Shown piece by piece: positions 7,495 to 13,821 of a stretch of DNA of 23,322 bases. Source of the stretch: an uncultured Bacillota bacterium (GTDB lineage: Bacteria; Bacillota_I; Bacilli_A; RF39; UBA660); NCBI GenBank assembly GCA_947179265.1, contig CAMXBB010000002.1, positions 1 to 23,322 of the forward strand. Direction: 5' to 3'. How positions within the stretch are numbered: the stretch's first letter is position 1; each line of letters starts with the position of its first letter. Position numbers and translations under genes: made by a program. The notes under the pieces are model-generated. The model was not told where the DNA came from. It made no database searches and saw only the letters and a program-made list of their open reading frames with translations.

Positions 7495-7925
7495 TTAGGA
7501 TTATTTGTGTAGGTAAGATAAAAGAGGAATATTTATCTTTATTGATAAATGATTACTATAAAAGAATAAATAAATATCATAAGATAGAAATTGTAGAATT
7601 AAAAGATAGTGATACTAAGACTGAGGGAGAATTGATTTTAAAACATTTAAGACCTAGCGATTATATCGTCACTATGGAGATAAATGGAACTAACTTAAGT
7701 TCTATGGAATTAGCATCATCAATTGATGAGTGGTTAGCAAAGTTTGCTAATATAACATTTATAATTGGTGGATCTAATGGAATTGATGATAAGGTTTTAG
7801 CACTTTCTAAGTATCGTTTATCTTTTGGCAAGAATACATATCCTCACGGATTATTTAGAGGAGTACTATTAGAACAAATATATCGTTCATTTAAAATATT
7901 GAATAATGAATCATATCATAAATGA
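7491..7925 (+). CDS. rlmH: 23S rRNA (pseudouridine1915-N3)-methyltransferase RlmH
   Basis: RlmH is a SPOUT-fold methyltransferase that methylates pseudouridine 1915 in helix 69 of 23S rRNA. The motifs IICVGKIKEEYL at the N-terminus, FIIGGSNGID for SAM binding in the knot, and the C-terminal LLEQIYRSFKILNNESYHK are diagnostic. It is 144 aa. ATG 7491 is preferred to TTG 7479 because homologues start M-x-I-x-I-I-C-V-G-K and because it gives a 4-nt ATGA overlap with yycJ. A yycJ-(htrA)-rlmH order is common in Firmicutes. ung follows 9 nt downstream in the same unit. Confidence 0.96.
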   Translation: MIRIICVGKIKEEYLSLLINDYYKRINKYHKIEIVELKDSDTKTEGELILKHLRPSDYIVTMEINGTNLSSMELASSIDEWLAKFANITFIIGGSNGIDDKVLALSKYRLSFGKNTYPHGLFRGVLLEQIYRSFKILNNESYHK

Positions 7926-7934
7926 GGTGTTAAT

Positions 7935-8600
7935 ATGATAGGAAATGATTGGGATCAAAAATTAGAAGTAATATGGAAAAGTGAAGGCTTTAAAAAATTT
8001 ATGGATATTGTTGAAAATGAATATCGCACTAAAACGATATATCCAGAAAGAGAAAATTTATTTAATGCCTTAAAGCTAACTCCATATAAGGATGTAAAAG
8101 TTGTTATTATGGGACAAGACCCTTATCATGGTGATGGAGAAGCTCACGGACTTTCATTTTCTGTTCAAGAGGGAATAAAATTACCTCCTAGTTTAAAAAA
8201 TATTTATAAGGAGATATTTGATGATTTAGGCATAGTTGAACCGGAGAATGGAGACTTAACCAAATGGGCTAAGAGTGGAGTTCTTCTATTAAATAGTTCC
8301 TTAACTGTCGTTAAAGATACTCCTAATTCTCATAAGGATTTGGGATGGTATCGATTTACTGATTATATTATTAAAGTATTAAATGCTAAGGAAGAACCAA
8401 TCGTATTTATTCTTTGGGGAAATTTTGCTAAGTCGAAAAAAGTTTTTATTACTAATCCAAAACATATGGTTATTACTTCTGCGCATCCATCTCCTTTCAG
8501 TGCAAGAAATGGTTTCTTTGGAAGTAGACCTTTTTCTAAAAGTAATAATTTCTTAATTAAAAATGGAATATCTCCAATAGAATGGGATTTGAATAAATAA
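7935..8600 (+). CDS. ung: Uracil-DNA glycosylase, family 1
   Basis: UDG removes uracil from DNA to start base-excision repair. Both hallmark motifs are present: the water-activating loop GQDPYH with D62, and HPSPFS with H184. The uracil-pocket residues in LLLNSSLTV and the region VFILWGNFA are also typical. The 221 aa is full length. GAGGTG at 7924-7929 is 5 nt from the ATG and overlaps the rlmH stop. It is the last gene of the rplI-dnaB-M23-yycJ-rlmH-ung run and ends at a strong terminator. Confidence 0.97.
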   Translation: MIGNDWDQKLEVIWKSEGFKKFMDIVENEYRTKTIYPERENLFNALKLTPYKDVKVVIMGQDPYHGDGEAHGLSFSVQEGIKLPPSLKNIYKEIFDDLGIVEPENGDLTKWAKSGVLLLNSSLTVVKDTPNSHKDLGWYRFTDYIIKVLNAKEEPIVFILWGNFAKSKKVFITNPKHMVITSAHPSPFSARNGFFGSRPFSKSNNFLIKNGISPIEWDLNK

Positions 8601-8628
8601 AAAAGTTCATATTAATTATGAACTTTTT
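8600..8628. terminator. Bidirectional terminator shared by ung and the LemA-family gene
   Basis: AAAAAGTTCATA (8600-8611) pairs perfectly over 12 bp with TATGAACTTTTT (8617-8628) around TTAAT. The symmetric A and T flanks allow it to serve the plus strand (ung) and the minus strand (lemA-like). Both stop codons touch it. Confidence 0.93.
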
Positions 8629-9175
8629 ATATTTTTATACCATCATCGATTTCATTAAATATTTCTTTAGCTTCATAGAATGGTTGAATTTCTATTCCAT
8701 GAATAGAAGCAACAACATTTGAAGGAAATGCTTTAATAAGCGAAACTAGTCTTGAATTATGCTTGTTATAAAATGATTTTGCAGCATCAATCTTGGTATT
8801 TGATTCATCTATTTTTCTTAAAATCTCTTTAAATTCTTTTTTCTCATCTATCTTAGGATAATCATTTTTTATGATTTCAATAGTAACTAATACAGATGTT
8901 ATTTTTTTGTCGAAATCATAAGAAGATGTATTGCTATTTTTAAATTTCTCTAATTCATCAAACATACTTAAATCCATTTTAGTATTTTTTTCAATGGTTT
9001 TCTTACTGCTTTGAATTAGATTATAACGATTTTGTAGTTCGTCAACTATTATCTTTTGTGCTTCTTCAATTCTTATTTTAGAAAACTGAAGTTTGTTATA
9101 TAATGATATATAGATAGTAGCTAATATAGATAAAACTATAATTATTGTTAATAAGACAATTATGATTGTTTGCAT
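8627..9175 (-). CDS. lemA: LemA family membrane protein
   Basis: LemA-family proteins have one N-terminal helix and an extracytoplasmic coiled helical bundle; their function is unclear. Residues about 2-24 form a very hydrophobic Ile/Leu segment, followed by the family pattern YNKLQFSKIRIEEA...LQNRYNLIQ. The signature YNKHNSRLVSLIKAFPSNVV comes at about 135-155 and the terminal segment is PFYEAKEIF. The 182 aa is normal. It is transcribed towards ung and shares its terminator. TGATATAAT upstream (9191-9199, minus) is a likely promoter. Confidence 0.85.
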   Translation of the reverse strand: MQTIIIVLLTIIIVLSILATIYISLYNKLQFSKIRIEEAQKIIVDELQNRYNLIQSSKKTIEKNTKMDLSMFDELEKFKNSNTSSYDFDKKITSVLVTIEIIKNDYPKIDEKKEFKEILRKIDESNTKIDAAKSFYNKHNSRLVSLIKAFPSNVVASIHGIEIQPFYEAKEIFNEIDDGIKI

Positions 9176-9190
9176 ATTATCACCACATTA

Positions 9191-9199
9191 ATTATATCA
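9191..9199 (-). promoter_or_regulatory. Extended -10 promoter of the lemA-like gene
   Basis: Read on the minus strand this is TGATATAAT, 15 nt before the lemA ATG; no clear -35 is seen. The same nonamer precedes rplI (3370-3378). Confidence 0.6.
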
Positions 9200-9231
9200 T
9201 TTATATTTGGTTAAGAAAAGGAGTGTTTCAT

Positions 9232-9762
9232 ATGAATATTAAGATTGTTGTAGTTGGTGAACTTAGGACTAATTGCTATATATTAGAAAAAGGAGATAAT
9301 GTTCTTATAATTGATCCAGGAGCTGAATCGAGTAAAATATTATCTAATATCGATAAAAAAGTTGTGGGAATCGTTATAACTCATTCTCATGATGACCATA
9401 CTGGTGCAATGATGGATATTCTTAACAAATATCGTTGTCCATTATTTAACGTTAACAATCTAGCAGAAGGTAAAAATAGTATTGAAAATTTTTACTTTGA
9501 AGTTATTCATACTCCGGGTCATCTGGATGATTCGATATCCATTTATTTTAAAGAAGAAAATGTTATGTTTGTTGGAGATTTTATTTTCAAAGGTGGGATT
9601 GGTAGAACTGATTTAGCTGGAGCTAGTCCATATGATATGAAAGAAAGTATAAAAAAGATTCTAACTTATCCAAAAGAAATAGTCCTTTATCCAGGACATT
9701 TTCATAAAACAACTCTAGGTGCAGAAGAAAACAATCTAAAATATTTCCTTAATATAATTTAA
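9232..9762 (+). CDS. Glyoxalase II-like metallo-beta-lactamase-fold hydrolase (YqgX type)
   Basis: A small MBL-fold hydrolase, predicted thioesterase-like. The metal motif THSHDDHTG (H51, H53, D55, H56) is followed by HTPGHLDDS, FVGDFIFKGGIGRTDL and a final PGHFHKTTLG. The GIGRTD segment is typical of YqgX and hydroxyacylglutathione-hydrolase-like proteins. The start at 9232 is chosen because AAAGGAG (9217-9223) is 8 nt upstream and the family begins around MNIKIVVVGELRTNCYI. The upstream in-frame codons from 9166 would overlap the divergent lemA start. It is 176 aa, slightly short of the usual about 200. Its 3' end overlaps the convergent gerQ-like gene by 14 nt. The substrate is unknown. 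Confidence 0.88.
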   Translation: MNIKIVVVGELRTNCYILEKGDNVLIIDPGAESSKILSNIDKKVVGIVITHSHDDHTGAMMDILNKYRCPLFNVNNLAEGKNSIENFYFEVIHTPGHLDDSISIYFKEENVMFVGDFIFKGGIGRTDLAGASPYDMKESIKKILTYPKEIVLYPGHFHKTTLGAEENNLKYFLNII

Positions 9763-10081
9763 CATAATTGATTTTTTCTTCAAATTCTACCCAGTTAACA
9801 TATATAAGTGGAATTAAATACCAATCATTAGTTGCGGGACTCATCATGATTAAGTGATCTTTACCTGCTTCTTCTATTATTCCATCATAAATACGATCTC
9901 TCCAGTCATTACTATCGGGATAAGCTGCAAATACTTTAACCTTTTTTCCTTTATTTAACCTTAAAATGTTTTCAATGTAACTTTGTTCCATTGGCATTGT
10001 ACTATTTACTTCATTTGAACTATCAGGATATGATCCCATATTAGTTGGGAATGTTGGATTTGGATAATATGATCCGTTCAA
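9749..10081 (-). CDS. gerQ: GerQ-like spore coat protein
   Basis: The block MPMEQSYIENILRLNKGK (residues 29-46) followed by a domain ending in LIPLIYVNWVEFEEKINY matches GerQ (YwdL), an inner-coat protein needed for the cortex hydrolase CwlJ in Bacillus spores. At 110 aa it is much shorter than B. subtilis GerQ (about 180 aa). The N-terminal tail is Pro/Ser/Asn-rich and has no Lys before residue 44, so the Lys-mediated transglutaminase cross-links known in Bacillus seem unavailable. TTG 10081 is preferred over GTG 10090 because GAGGTG (10088-10093) is 6 nt from the TTG and overlaps the GTG. The nearby ung recalls the ung-gerQ neighbourhood of B. subtilis. Whether this organism sporulates is not shown. 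Confidence 0.8.
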   Translation of the reverse strand: MNGSYYPNPTFPTNMGSYPDSSNEVNSTMPMEQSYIENILRLNKGKKVKVFAAYPDSNDWRDRIYDGIIEEAGKDHLIMMSPATNDWYLIPLIYVNWVEFEEKINYVKLY

Positions 10082-10098
10082 AATAATCACCTCATTAA

Positions 10099-10128
10099 AT
10101 ATTATGATAAATATATTGATTTATTCAA
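10099..10128 (-). promoter_or_regulatory. Candidate promoter of the gerQ-like gene, possibly sporulation type
   Basis: On the minus strand TTGAAT (10123-10128), 16 bp and CATAAT (10101-10106) give a sigma-A-like pair. The -10 extends to CATAATAT (10099-10106), which also fits the CATAnnnT of sigma-E/K promoters; an ATA lies 15 bp upstream of it. The two readings cannot be separated here. Confidence 0.35.
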
Positions 10129-10143
10129 AAAATGTGCTAATAT
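10116..10143 (+). promoter_or_regulatory. Weak candidate promoter of the 265-aa gene
   Basis: TTGATT (10116-10121), a 16-bp spacer and TAATAT (10138-10143). It lies in the short divergent interval between the gerQ-like gene and the 10170 gene and overlaps the candidate gerQ promoter. Confidence 0.3.
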
Positions 10144-10169
10144 AAGTAATCAAAAAGATTGGTGGTTTT

Positions 10170-10967
10170 ATGGGCGATATAAAAATTTCTCGAGTAAATA
10201 ATGAAAAATATTCTGATATAAAATGGTATCTTGACTCATTAATTCCTTATGTAAATTATTTATTTGATCTATGTTTTGTAGATTATGAAGGTACAAGATA
10301 CATGGTTACAAGTCATGATAATGCATTTGTAATAGTAGCATATGAAAATGGTGAATTAAATCCATACCGATTAATTGTAGACGAAAATGGCCATGTAGTT
10401 CAATTCTATACAGAAGAGAGTTGTTATGATCTTAGTTTAGACTTTGGGTCTGGAGTTCATGGAGTGAGGAAAGATAGTAGGTTGACTGGTATGACAGAAC
10501 AATTAGTATTCTTTCCAGCAGATGAAGAATTACCAGTTACAAGTATAGATTATTATCAAGTGCACCAACAAAGTAAAAATTGTTGTATTATGTCACACGA
10601 ACTTCCAAGTTCTATGACTGATCTTGGTTATGGATTAAATTATGCAGGATTTCATCAACCTAGTAAAATAGCGTTATTTGAGTTAAAAAAGATTTTAGGA
10701 GTGATAAAACACGTTGAAACTTCAATTTTCTTTAAAACTCCTGATTTTGAAGAATATCGTAAGACTTTATTTAGATTACATAATATCTTGATTCCAACTC
10801 CATTTTATGGATATAATCCTGATAAACTAATCTCATTGATAACAGAAGCTGGTTATAAAAGGGATATCCCTGAAGATTTAAAGGGAATGATTCAAAGAAA
10901 TGACCCTACAGTAAAAAGGTTAGAATATGTAGCATCAAGTTATCAAGATTTCATTAAAGGCAAATAA
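10170..10967 (+). CDS. Unrecognised soluble protein of 265 aa
   Basis: I do not recognise the family. The protein has no membrane segment or signal peptide, so it is probably cytoplasmic. It begins MGDIKISRVNNEKYSDIKWY. The first 100 residues alternate short hydrophobic and acidic stretches, as in a beta-rich domain. The middle has a Cys pair (KNCCIMSHELP) and a Gly/Tyr patch (TDLGYGLNYAGFHQPS). The C-terminal half is helical, with YRKTLFRLHNILIPTPFYGY. GGTGG at 10161-10165 is 4 nt upstream of the ATG. It is divergent from the gerQ-like gene, with 88 nt between the starts, and has its own terminator. Codon use looks like its neighbours. The divergent pairing could mean shared regulation, but this is only positional. 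Confidence 0.8.
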   Translation: MGDIKISRVNNEKYSDIKWYLDSLIPYVNYLFDLCFVDYEGTRYMVTSHDNAFVIVAYENGELNPYRLIVDENGHVVQFYTEESCYDLSLDFGSGVHGVRKDSRLTGMTEQLVFFPADEELPVTSIDYYQVHQQSKNCCIMSHELPSSMTDLGYGLNYAGFHQPSKIALFELKKILGVIKHVETSIFFKTPDFEEYRKTLFRLHNILIPTPFYGYNPDKLISLITEAGYKRDIPEDLKGMIQRNDPTVKRLEYVASSYQDFIKGK

Positions 10968-10988
10968 AAGGCATTATATGCCTTTTTT
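10966..10988 (+). terminator. Intrinsic terminator of the 265-aa gene
   Basis: AAAAGGCAT (10966-10974) pairs with ATGCCTTTT (10978-10986) around a 3-nt loop and continues with T to 10988. It begins inside the TAA stop codon. Confidence 0.92.
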
Positions 10989-11002
10989 ATTTAAAAAAAA
11001 TC

Positions 11003-11029
11003 TTTACATTTTGATAAATATGGTATAAT
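11003..11029 (+). promoter_or_regulatory. Promoter of the transporter gene
   Basis: TATAAT at 11024-11029 with TG at 11021-11022 (extended -10), preceded by TTTACA (11003-11008) at a short 15-bp spacing. An AGGAGG ribosome binding site follows at 11037-11042. Confidence 0.7.
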
Positions 11030-11047
11030 TGTTATAGGAGGTTAAAT

Positions 11048-12481
11048 ATGAAGAAAAGAGAAAAGACAAAGTTTTTTCAAAAGCATGAACTATTCAAAAT
11101 AGTTGGAATATTCATGATTGTAGCTGCATTATTAACTTGGGTTATGGAAATTGGTCTATATCAAGGTGGACAATTTATCAATGATGAGATGATGAGAATT
11201 GGTCTTTCAGACTTCTTAGCATTTTCAATGTATGGTATATATTATTTCACAACTCACTTTATTATATTAATTGTTGCAGCAGGTTTTTATAAGTTCTTAG
11301 GATCAATTCCAGCTTATCAAAAACTAACAGATAATATTGCTAAGAAATTTAGTAATGTTCCTGCTTTATTTGCTATTATAGTAATGATTCTATTAGCAGC
11401 ATTTGCAGGAGTAGTTACAGATTATTTTGTAGCAATAGCATTAATTCCATTCTTTGTTACTATTTTAAGTAAGTTAAAGGTGGATAAAACAGTTGGTGTT
11501 GCATCAACATTTGGTGGAGTTTTAATTGGTATTTTAGCTTCATCATATTCTGGAAGAATAGTTGGAGAATTATCAAAAGCTCCTGCACAATATGGATTGG
11601 GAATCAAATATGGTTATCAAAAATATCCAATAATGATTCTATTTGGTATCTCATTACTATTACTTGCTTATTTTATTTGGAGAAAGTGTAGTAAGGAAAC
11701 TGCTGAAGAAAAGATTTTAAAAGATCCATTTACAAGTAGTGCACTAGCTGAAATGGATAAAAAATCATTAAAGAGAGTAAAAACAGCACCTATTGCAATA
11801 ATGTTATTTGTAATTTTAGGTAGTATAGTGTTAGGAGTAATACCTTGGAAAGATTGTTTTGAAGTAACTTTATTCAGTGAAGTATATGAAAGTATTACAA
11901 CAGCAACTCTATTTGATACTCCTATATTCCAATATGTATTAGGTAATACAATGCTTGAATTTGGATCATGGGATTTACTTACAGTTTCAGTTGTTATGCT
12001 AATCGGAGCTATGCTAATTAAGATTATTTATTCTGTATCATTTGATGATTTAATAGATGAATTCTCTGAGGGAGTTAAAAGAATAGTCCCTACATTAGGA
12101 ATGGTATTAATGATCTTTGGTATTACATTATTTTCCGGAGCATATCCAACAATTGCAAACTTAATTAATGGAATACTTAAAGAAGGAACTGACGTTCTTT
12201 ATGTATTAGCTTGTGGTATAGTTAATGGATTATTTACTCCAGACTTTAACTATATGTTAAGATATACTTCAACAGCATATACATCTCTTCAAAATATTGA
12301 TAATGTAGCATTAGCATTACAAAGCGGTTTTGGTTTTATATCAATGATCGCTCCATCAAGTTTAGTATTGATTACTGGACTATCTATGCTAGATGTAAAA
12401 TATTCTGAATGGTTTAAATTCATATGGAAATTCATATTATTAGTATTGATATTAGTTGTTGCAGTACTAGTAGTATTATAA
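11048..12481 (+). CDS. Polytopic membrane transporter, YfcC/AbgT-like (ion transporter superfamily)
   Basis: A 477-aa integral membrane protein with roughly 10-12 hydrophobic segments. The opening layout (basic N-terminus, first helix ending TWVMEIGLYQGGQF) resembles YfcC-type carriers, which have a 'LTWIiPaGqy' turn after helix 1. The C-terminal part has a long loop-helix stretch (FGFISMIAPSSLVLITGLSM) and then V-KYSEWFKFIWKF, again like the end of YfcC proteins. A hydrophilic cytoplasmic loop lies at about residues 215-245. It probably moves an organic acid, amino acid or peptide-like substrate with an ion gradient, but the substrate cannot be deduced. It is monocistronic, between its own promoter and terminator. 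A more distant AbgT or NhaC-like assignment is possible. Confidence 0.65.
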   Translation: MKKREKTKFFQKHELFKIVGIFMIVAALLTWVMEIGLYQGGQFINDEMMRIGLSDFLAFSMYGIYYFTTHFIILIVAAGFYKFLGSIPAYQKLTDNIAKKFSNVPALFAIIVMILLAAFAGVVTDYFVAIALIPFFVTILSKLKVDKTVGVASTFGGVLIGILASSYSGRIVGELSKAPAQYGLGIKYGYQKYPIMILFGISLLLLAYFIWRKCSKETAEEKILKDPFTSSALAEMDKKSLKRVKTAPIAIMLFVILGSIVLGVIPWKDCFEVTLFSEVYESITTATLFDTPIFQYVLGNTMLEFGSWDLLTVSVVMLIGAMLIKIIYSVSFDDLIDEFSEGVKRIVPTLGMVLMIFGITLFSGAYPTIANLINGILKEGTDVLYVLACGIVNGLFTPDFNYMLRYTSTAYTSLQNIDNVALALQSGFGFISMIAPSSLVLITGLSMLDVKYSEWFKFIWKFILLVLILVVAVLVVL

Positions 12482-12482
12482 G

Positions 12483-12505
12483 AAACTTGCATAGCAAGTT
12501 TTTTT
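12483..12505 (+). terminator. Intrinsic terminator of the transporter gene
   Basis: AAACTTGC (12483-12490), loop ATA, GCAAGTTT (12494-12501), and T through 12505. The next promoter's -35 starts only 2 nt later. Confidence 0.93.
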
Positions 12506-12506
12506 G

Positions 12507-12535
12507 TTGACTTAATAAATATTTCGTTATAAAAT
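12507..12535 (+). promoter_or_regulatory. Promoter of the pheST T-box transcript
   Basis: TTGACT (12507-12512), a 17-bp spacer and TAAAAT (12530-12535). An overlapping TATAAA at 12528-12533 is an alternative -10. The predicted start is about 12541. Confidence 0.7.
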
Positions 12536-12541
12536 ATGACT

Positions 12542-12752
12542 TAGTGATGCAGTGATTATGTTTTAGTAGTCATATAAGGAAATTTTAGAGAATGGATATC
12601 ACCGGCTGAAAGTATCCTAATTAAAATTATATGATGAATTTCACACATAGGAGTATCAATCGTGTAATCGCGTTAAGATAATAAGTGCATGTAAGTCATG
12701 AACTAAGGTGGTACCACGGGTATATCTCGTCCTTAGATTCATGGCTTTTTTT
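12542..12752 (+). promoter_or_regulatory. T-box riboswitch, phenylalanine-specific (UUC), controlling pheST
   Basis: This leader binds uncharged tRNA-Phe and then prevents termination. The T-box core AAGGTGGTACCACGG is at 12705-12719. In Stem I, TCATAT (12570-12575) pairs with ATATGA (12629-12634), AATTTTA (12581-12587) with TAAAATT (12622-12628), and GGATA (12594-12598) with TATCC (12613-12617) around the apical CACCGGCTGAAAG. The specifier loop has the loop-E signature AGTA (12565-12568) opposite GAA (12636-12638). It is followed by T and the codon TTC (12640-12642) with A after it. UUC encodes Phe, matching the pheS-pheT genes downstream. The intergenic stretch 12506-12771 is fully accounted for by promoter, leader and ribosome binding site. 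Confidence 0.95.
12694..12752 (+). terminator. Regulated terminator of the pheST T-box
   Basis: AGTCATGAACTAAGG (12694-12708) pairs with CCTTAG-A-TTCATGGCT (12731-12746): 15 bp with one bulged A and one T-G wobble, followed by seven T (12746-12752). The left arm overlaps the T-box core, so terminator and antiterminator are alternatives. Confidence 0.9.
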
Positions 12753-12771
12753 ATTTAGAAAGAGGGATAAT

Positions 12772-13821
12772 ATGAAAGAGTTAGCAGAAAAAATTAAAAG
12801 TGACTTACTTGAAGAGATTAAGTCTATAAGTTCTGAACAAGAATTAGTAGAATTAAAAGCTAAATATATTGGTAAGTCTGGAAGAGTGACTGAACTTACA
12901 AAGAACATGCGAGATTACTCAGTTGAAGAAAGAAAAGAAGTTGGTATGATATCTAATACTTTAAAGACTGAGGTAACAGAGATTATTGATGCTAAAACTA
13001 GGGAGATAAAGGATGCTATTTTAAATGAAAAATTAAATAGTGAAGTAATCGATATTAGTTTACCATCAACTAAGATACCTTGTGGTGCTCCAAATATTTT
13101 GGAGAAGGTTATTGAAGAAGTAGAAGAAGTATTTATGTCAATGGGATATGATGTTGTTGATGGACCAGAAGTTGAAGAGGATAGATATAATTTTGAATTA
13201 CTAAATATTCCAAAGGGACATGCAGCAAGAGATGCTCAAGATACCTTCTATATTAAGGGTGATGAGATTTTACTTAGAAGTCAAACATCTCCTGTTCAAG
13301 TTAGAACAATGCTTAAATATCAAGGTAGTGAACCAGTAAGAATGATATGTCCAGGTAAGACTTATAGAAGAGATGATGATGATGCAACACATTCACATCA
13401 ATTCATGCAAATTGAGGGATTACTTGTAGATAAAAATATATCTCTATGTGACTTAAAGGGAACATTTGATACGATAGCAAAAAAATTATTCGGACCAGAT
13501 TGTGTTACAAGATTCCGCCCTTCATATTATCAATTTACAGAACCAAGTGTTGAGACTGATATTTCATGTTTTGCGTGTCATGGTAAGGGATGTTCATTAT
13601 GCAAAAATACTGGTTGGATTACTATAAGTGGTGCTGGAATGGTGCATCCAAATGTTTTAAGAAACTGTGGATATGATCCAGACGAATGGAGCGGATTCGC
13701 ATTTGGATTTGGTGCTGAGAGATGTGCTATGTTAAAGTATGGAATTAATGATATAAGAACATTCTATAATACTGATTTAAGAGAAATAGCAAATTTTGAT
13801 AGAAGGGATGGTGAAGAATAA
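12772..13821 (+). CDS. pheS: Phenylalanyl-tRNA synthetase alpha subunit
   Basis: This is the catalytic subunit of the (alpha-beta)2 class II synthetase that charges tRNA-Phe. An N-terminal coiled-coil arm covers residues 1-90. The class II core contains RSQTSPVQVRTM and CPGKTYRRDDDDATHSHQF (motif 2), and AFGFGAERCAMLKYGI (motif 3). A CxxC-x4-CxxC cluster (CFACHGKGCSLC) before GAGMVHPNVL is usual in Firmicute PheS. It is 349 aa. The ATG at 12772 is used because AGAGGG is 5 nt upstream; earlier in-frame ATGs from 12685 lie inside the T-box terminator and cannot be translated. The TAA overlaps the pheT start by 1 nt. Confidence 0.97.
   Translation: MKELAEKIKSDLLEEIKSISSEQELVELKAKYIGKSGRVTELTKNMRDYSVEERKEVGMISNTLKTEVTEIIDAKTREIKDAILNEKLNSEVIDISLPSTKIPCGAPNILEKVIEEVEEVFMSMGYDVVDGPEVEEDRYNFELLNIPKGHAARDAQDTFYIKGDEILLRSQTSPVQVRTMLKYQGSEPVRMICPGKTYRRDDDDATHSHQFMQIEGLLVDKNISLCDLKGTFDTIAKKLFGPDCVTRFRPSYYQFTEPSVETDISCFACHGKGCSLCKNTGWITISGAGMVHPNVLRNCGYDPDEWSGFAFGFGAERCAMLKYGINDIRTFYNTDLREIANFDRRDGEE

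Noticed and set aside
12536..12699. Long-range complementarity ATGACTTA (12536-12543) with TAAGTCAT (12692-12699)
   Set aside because: Most of the left arm is upstream of the predicted transcript start, and the right arm is already used by the T-box terminator.
12685..12771. In-frame upstream extension of pheS
   Set aside because: It lies inside the T-box core and terminator, has no ribosome binding site, and homologues begin at MKEL-like sequence at 12772.
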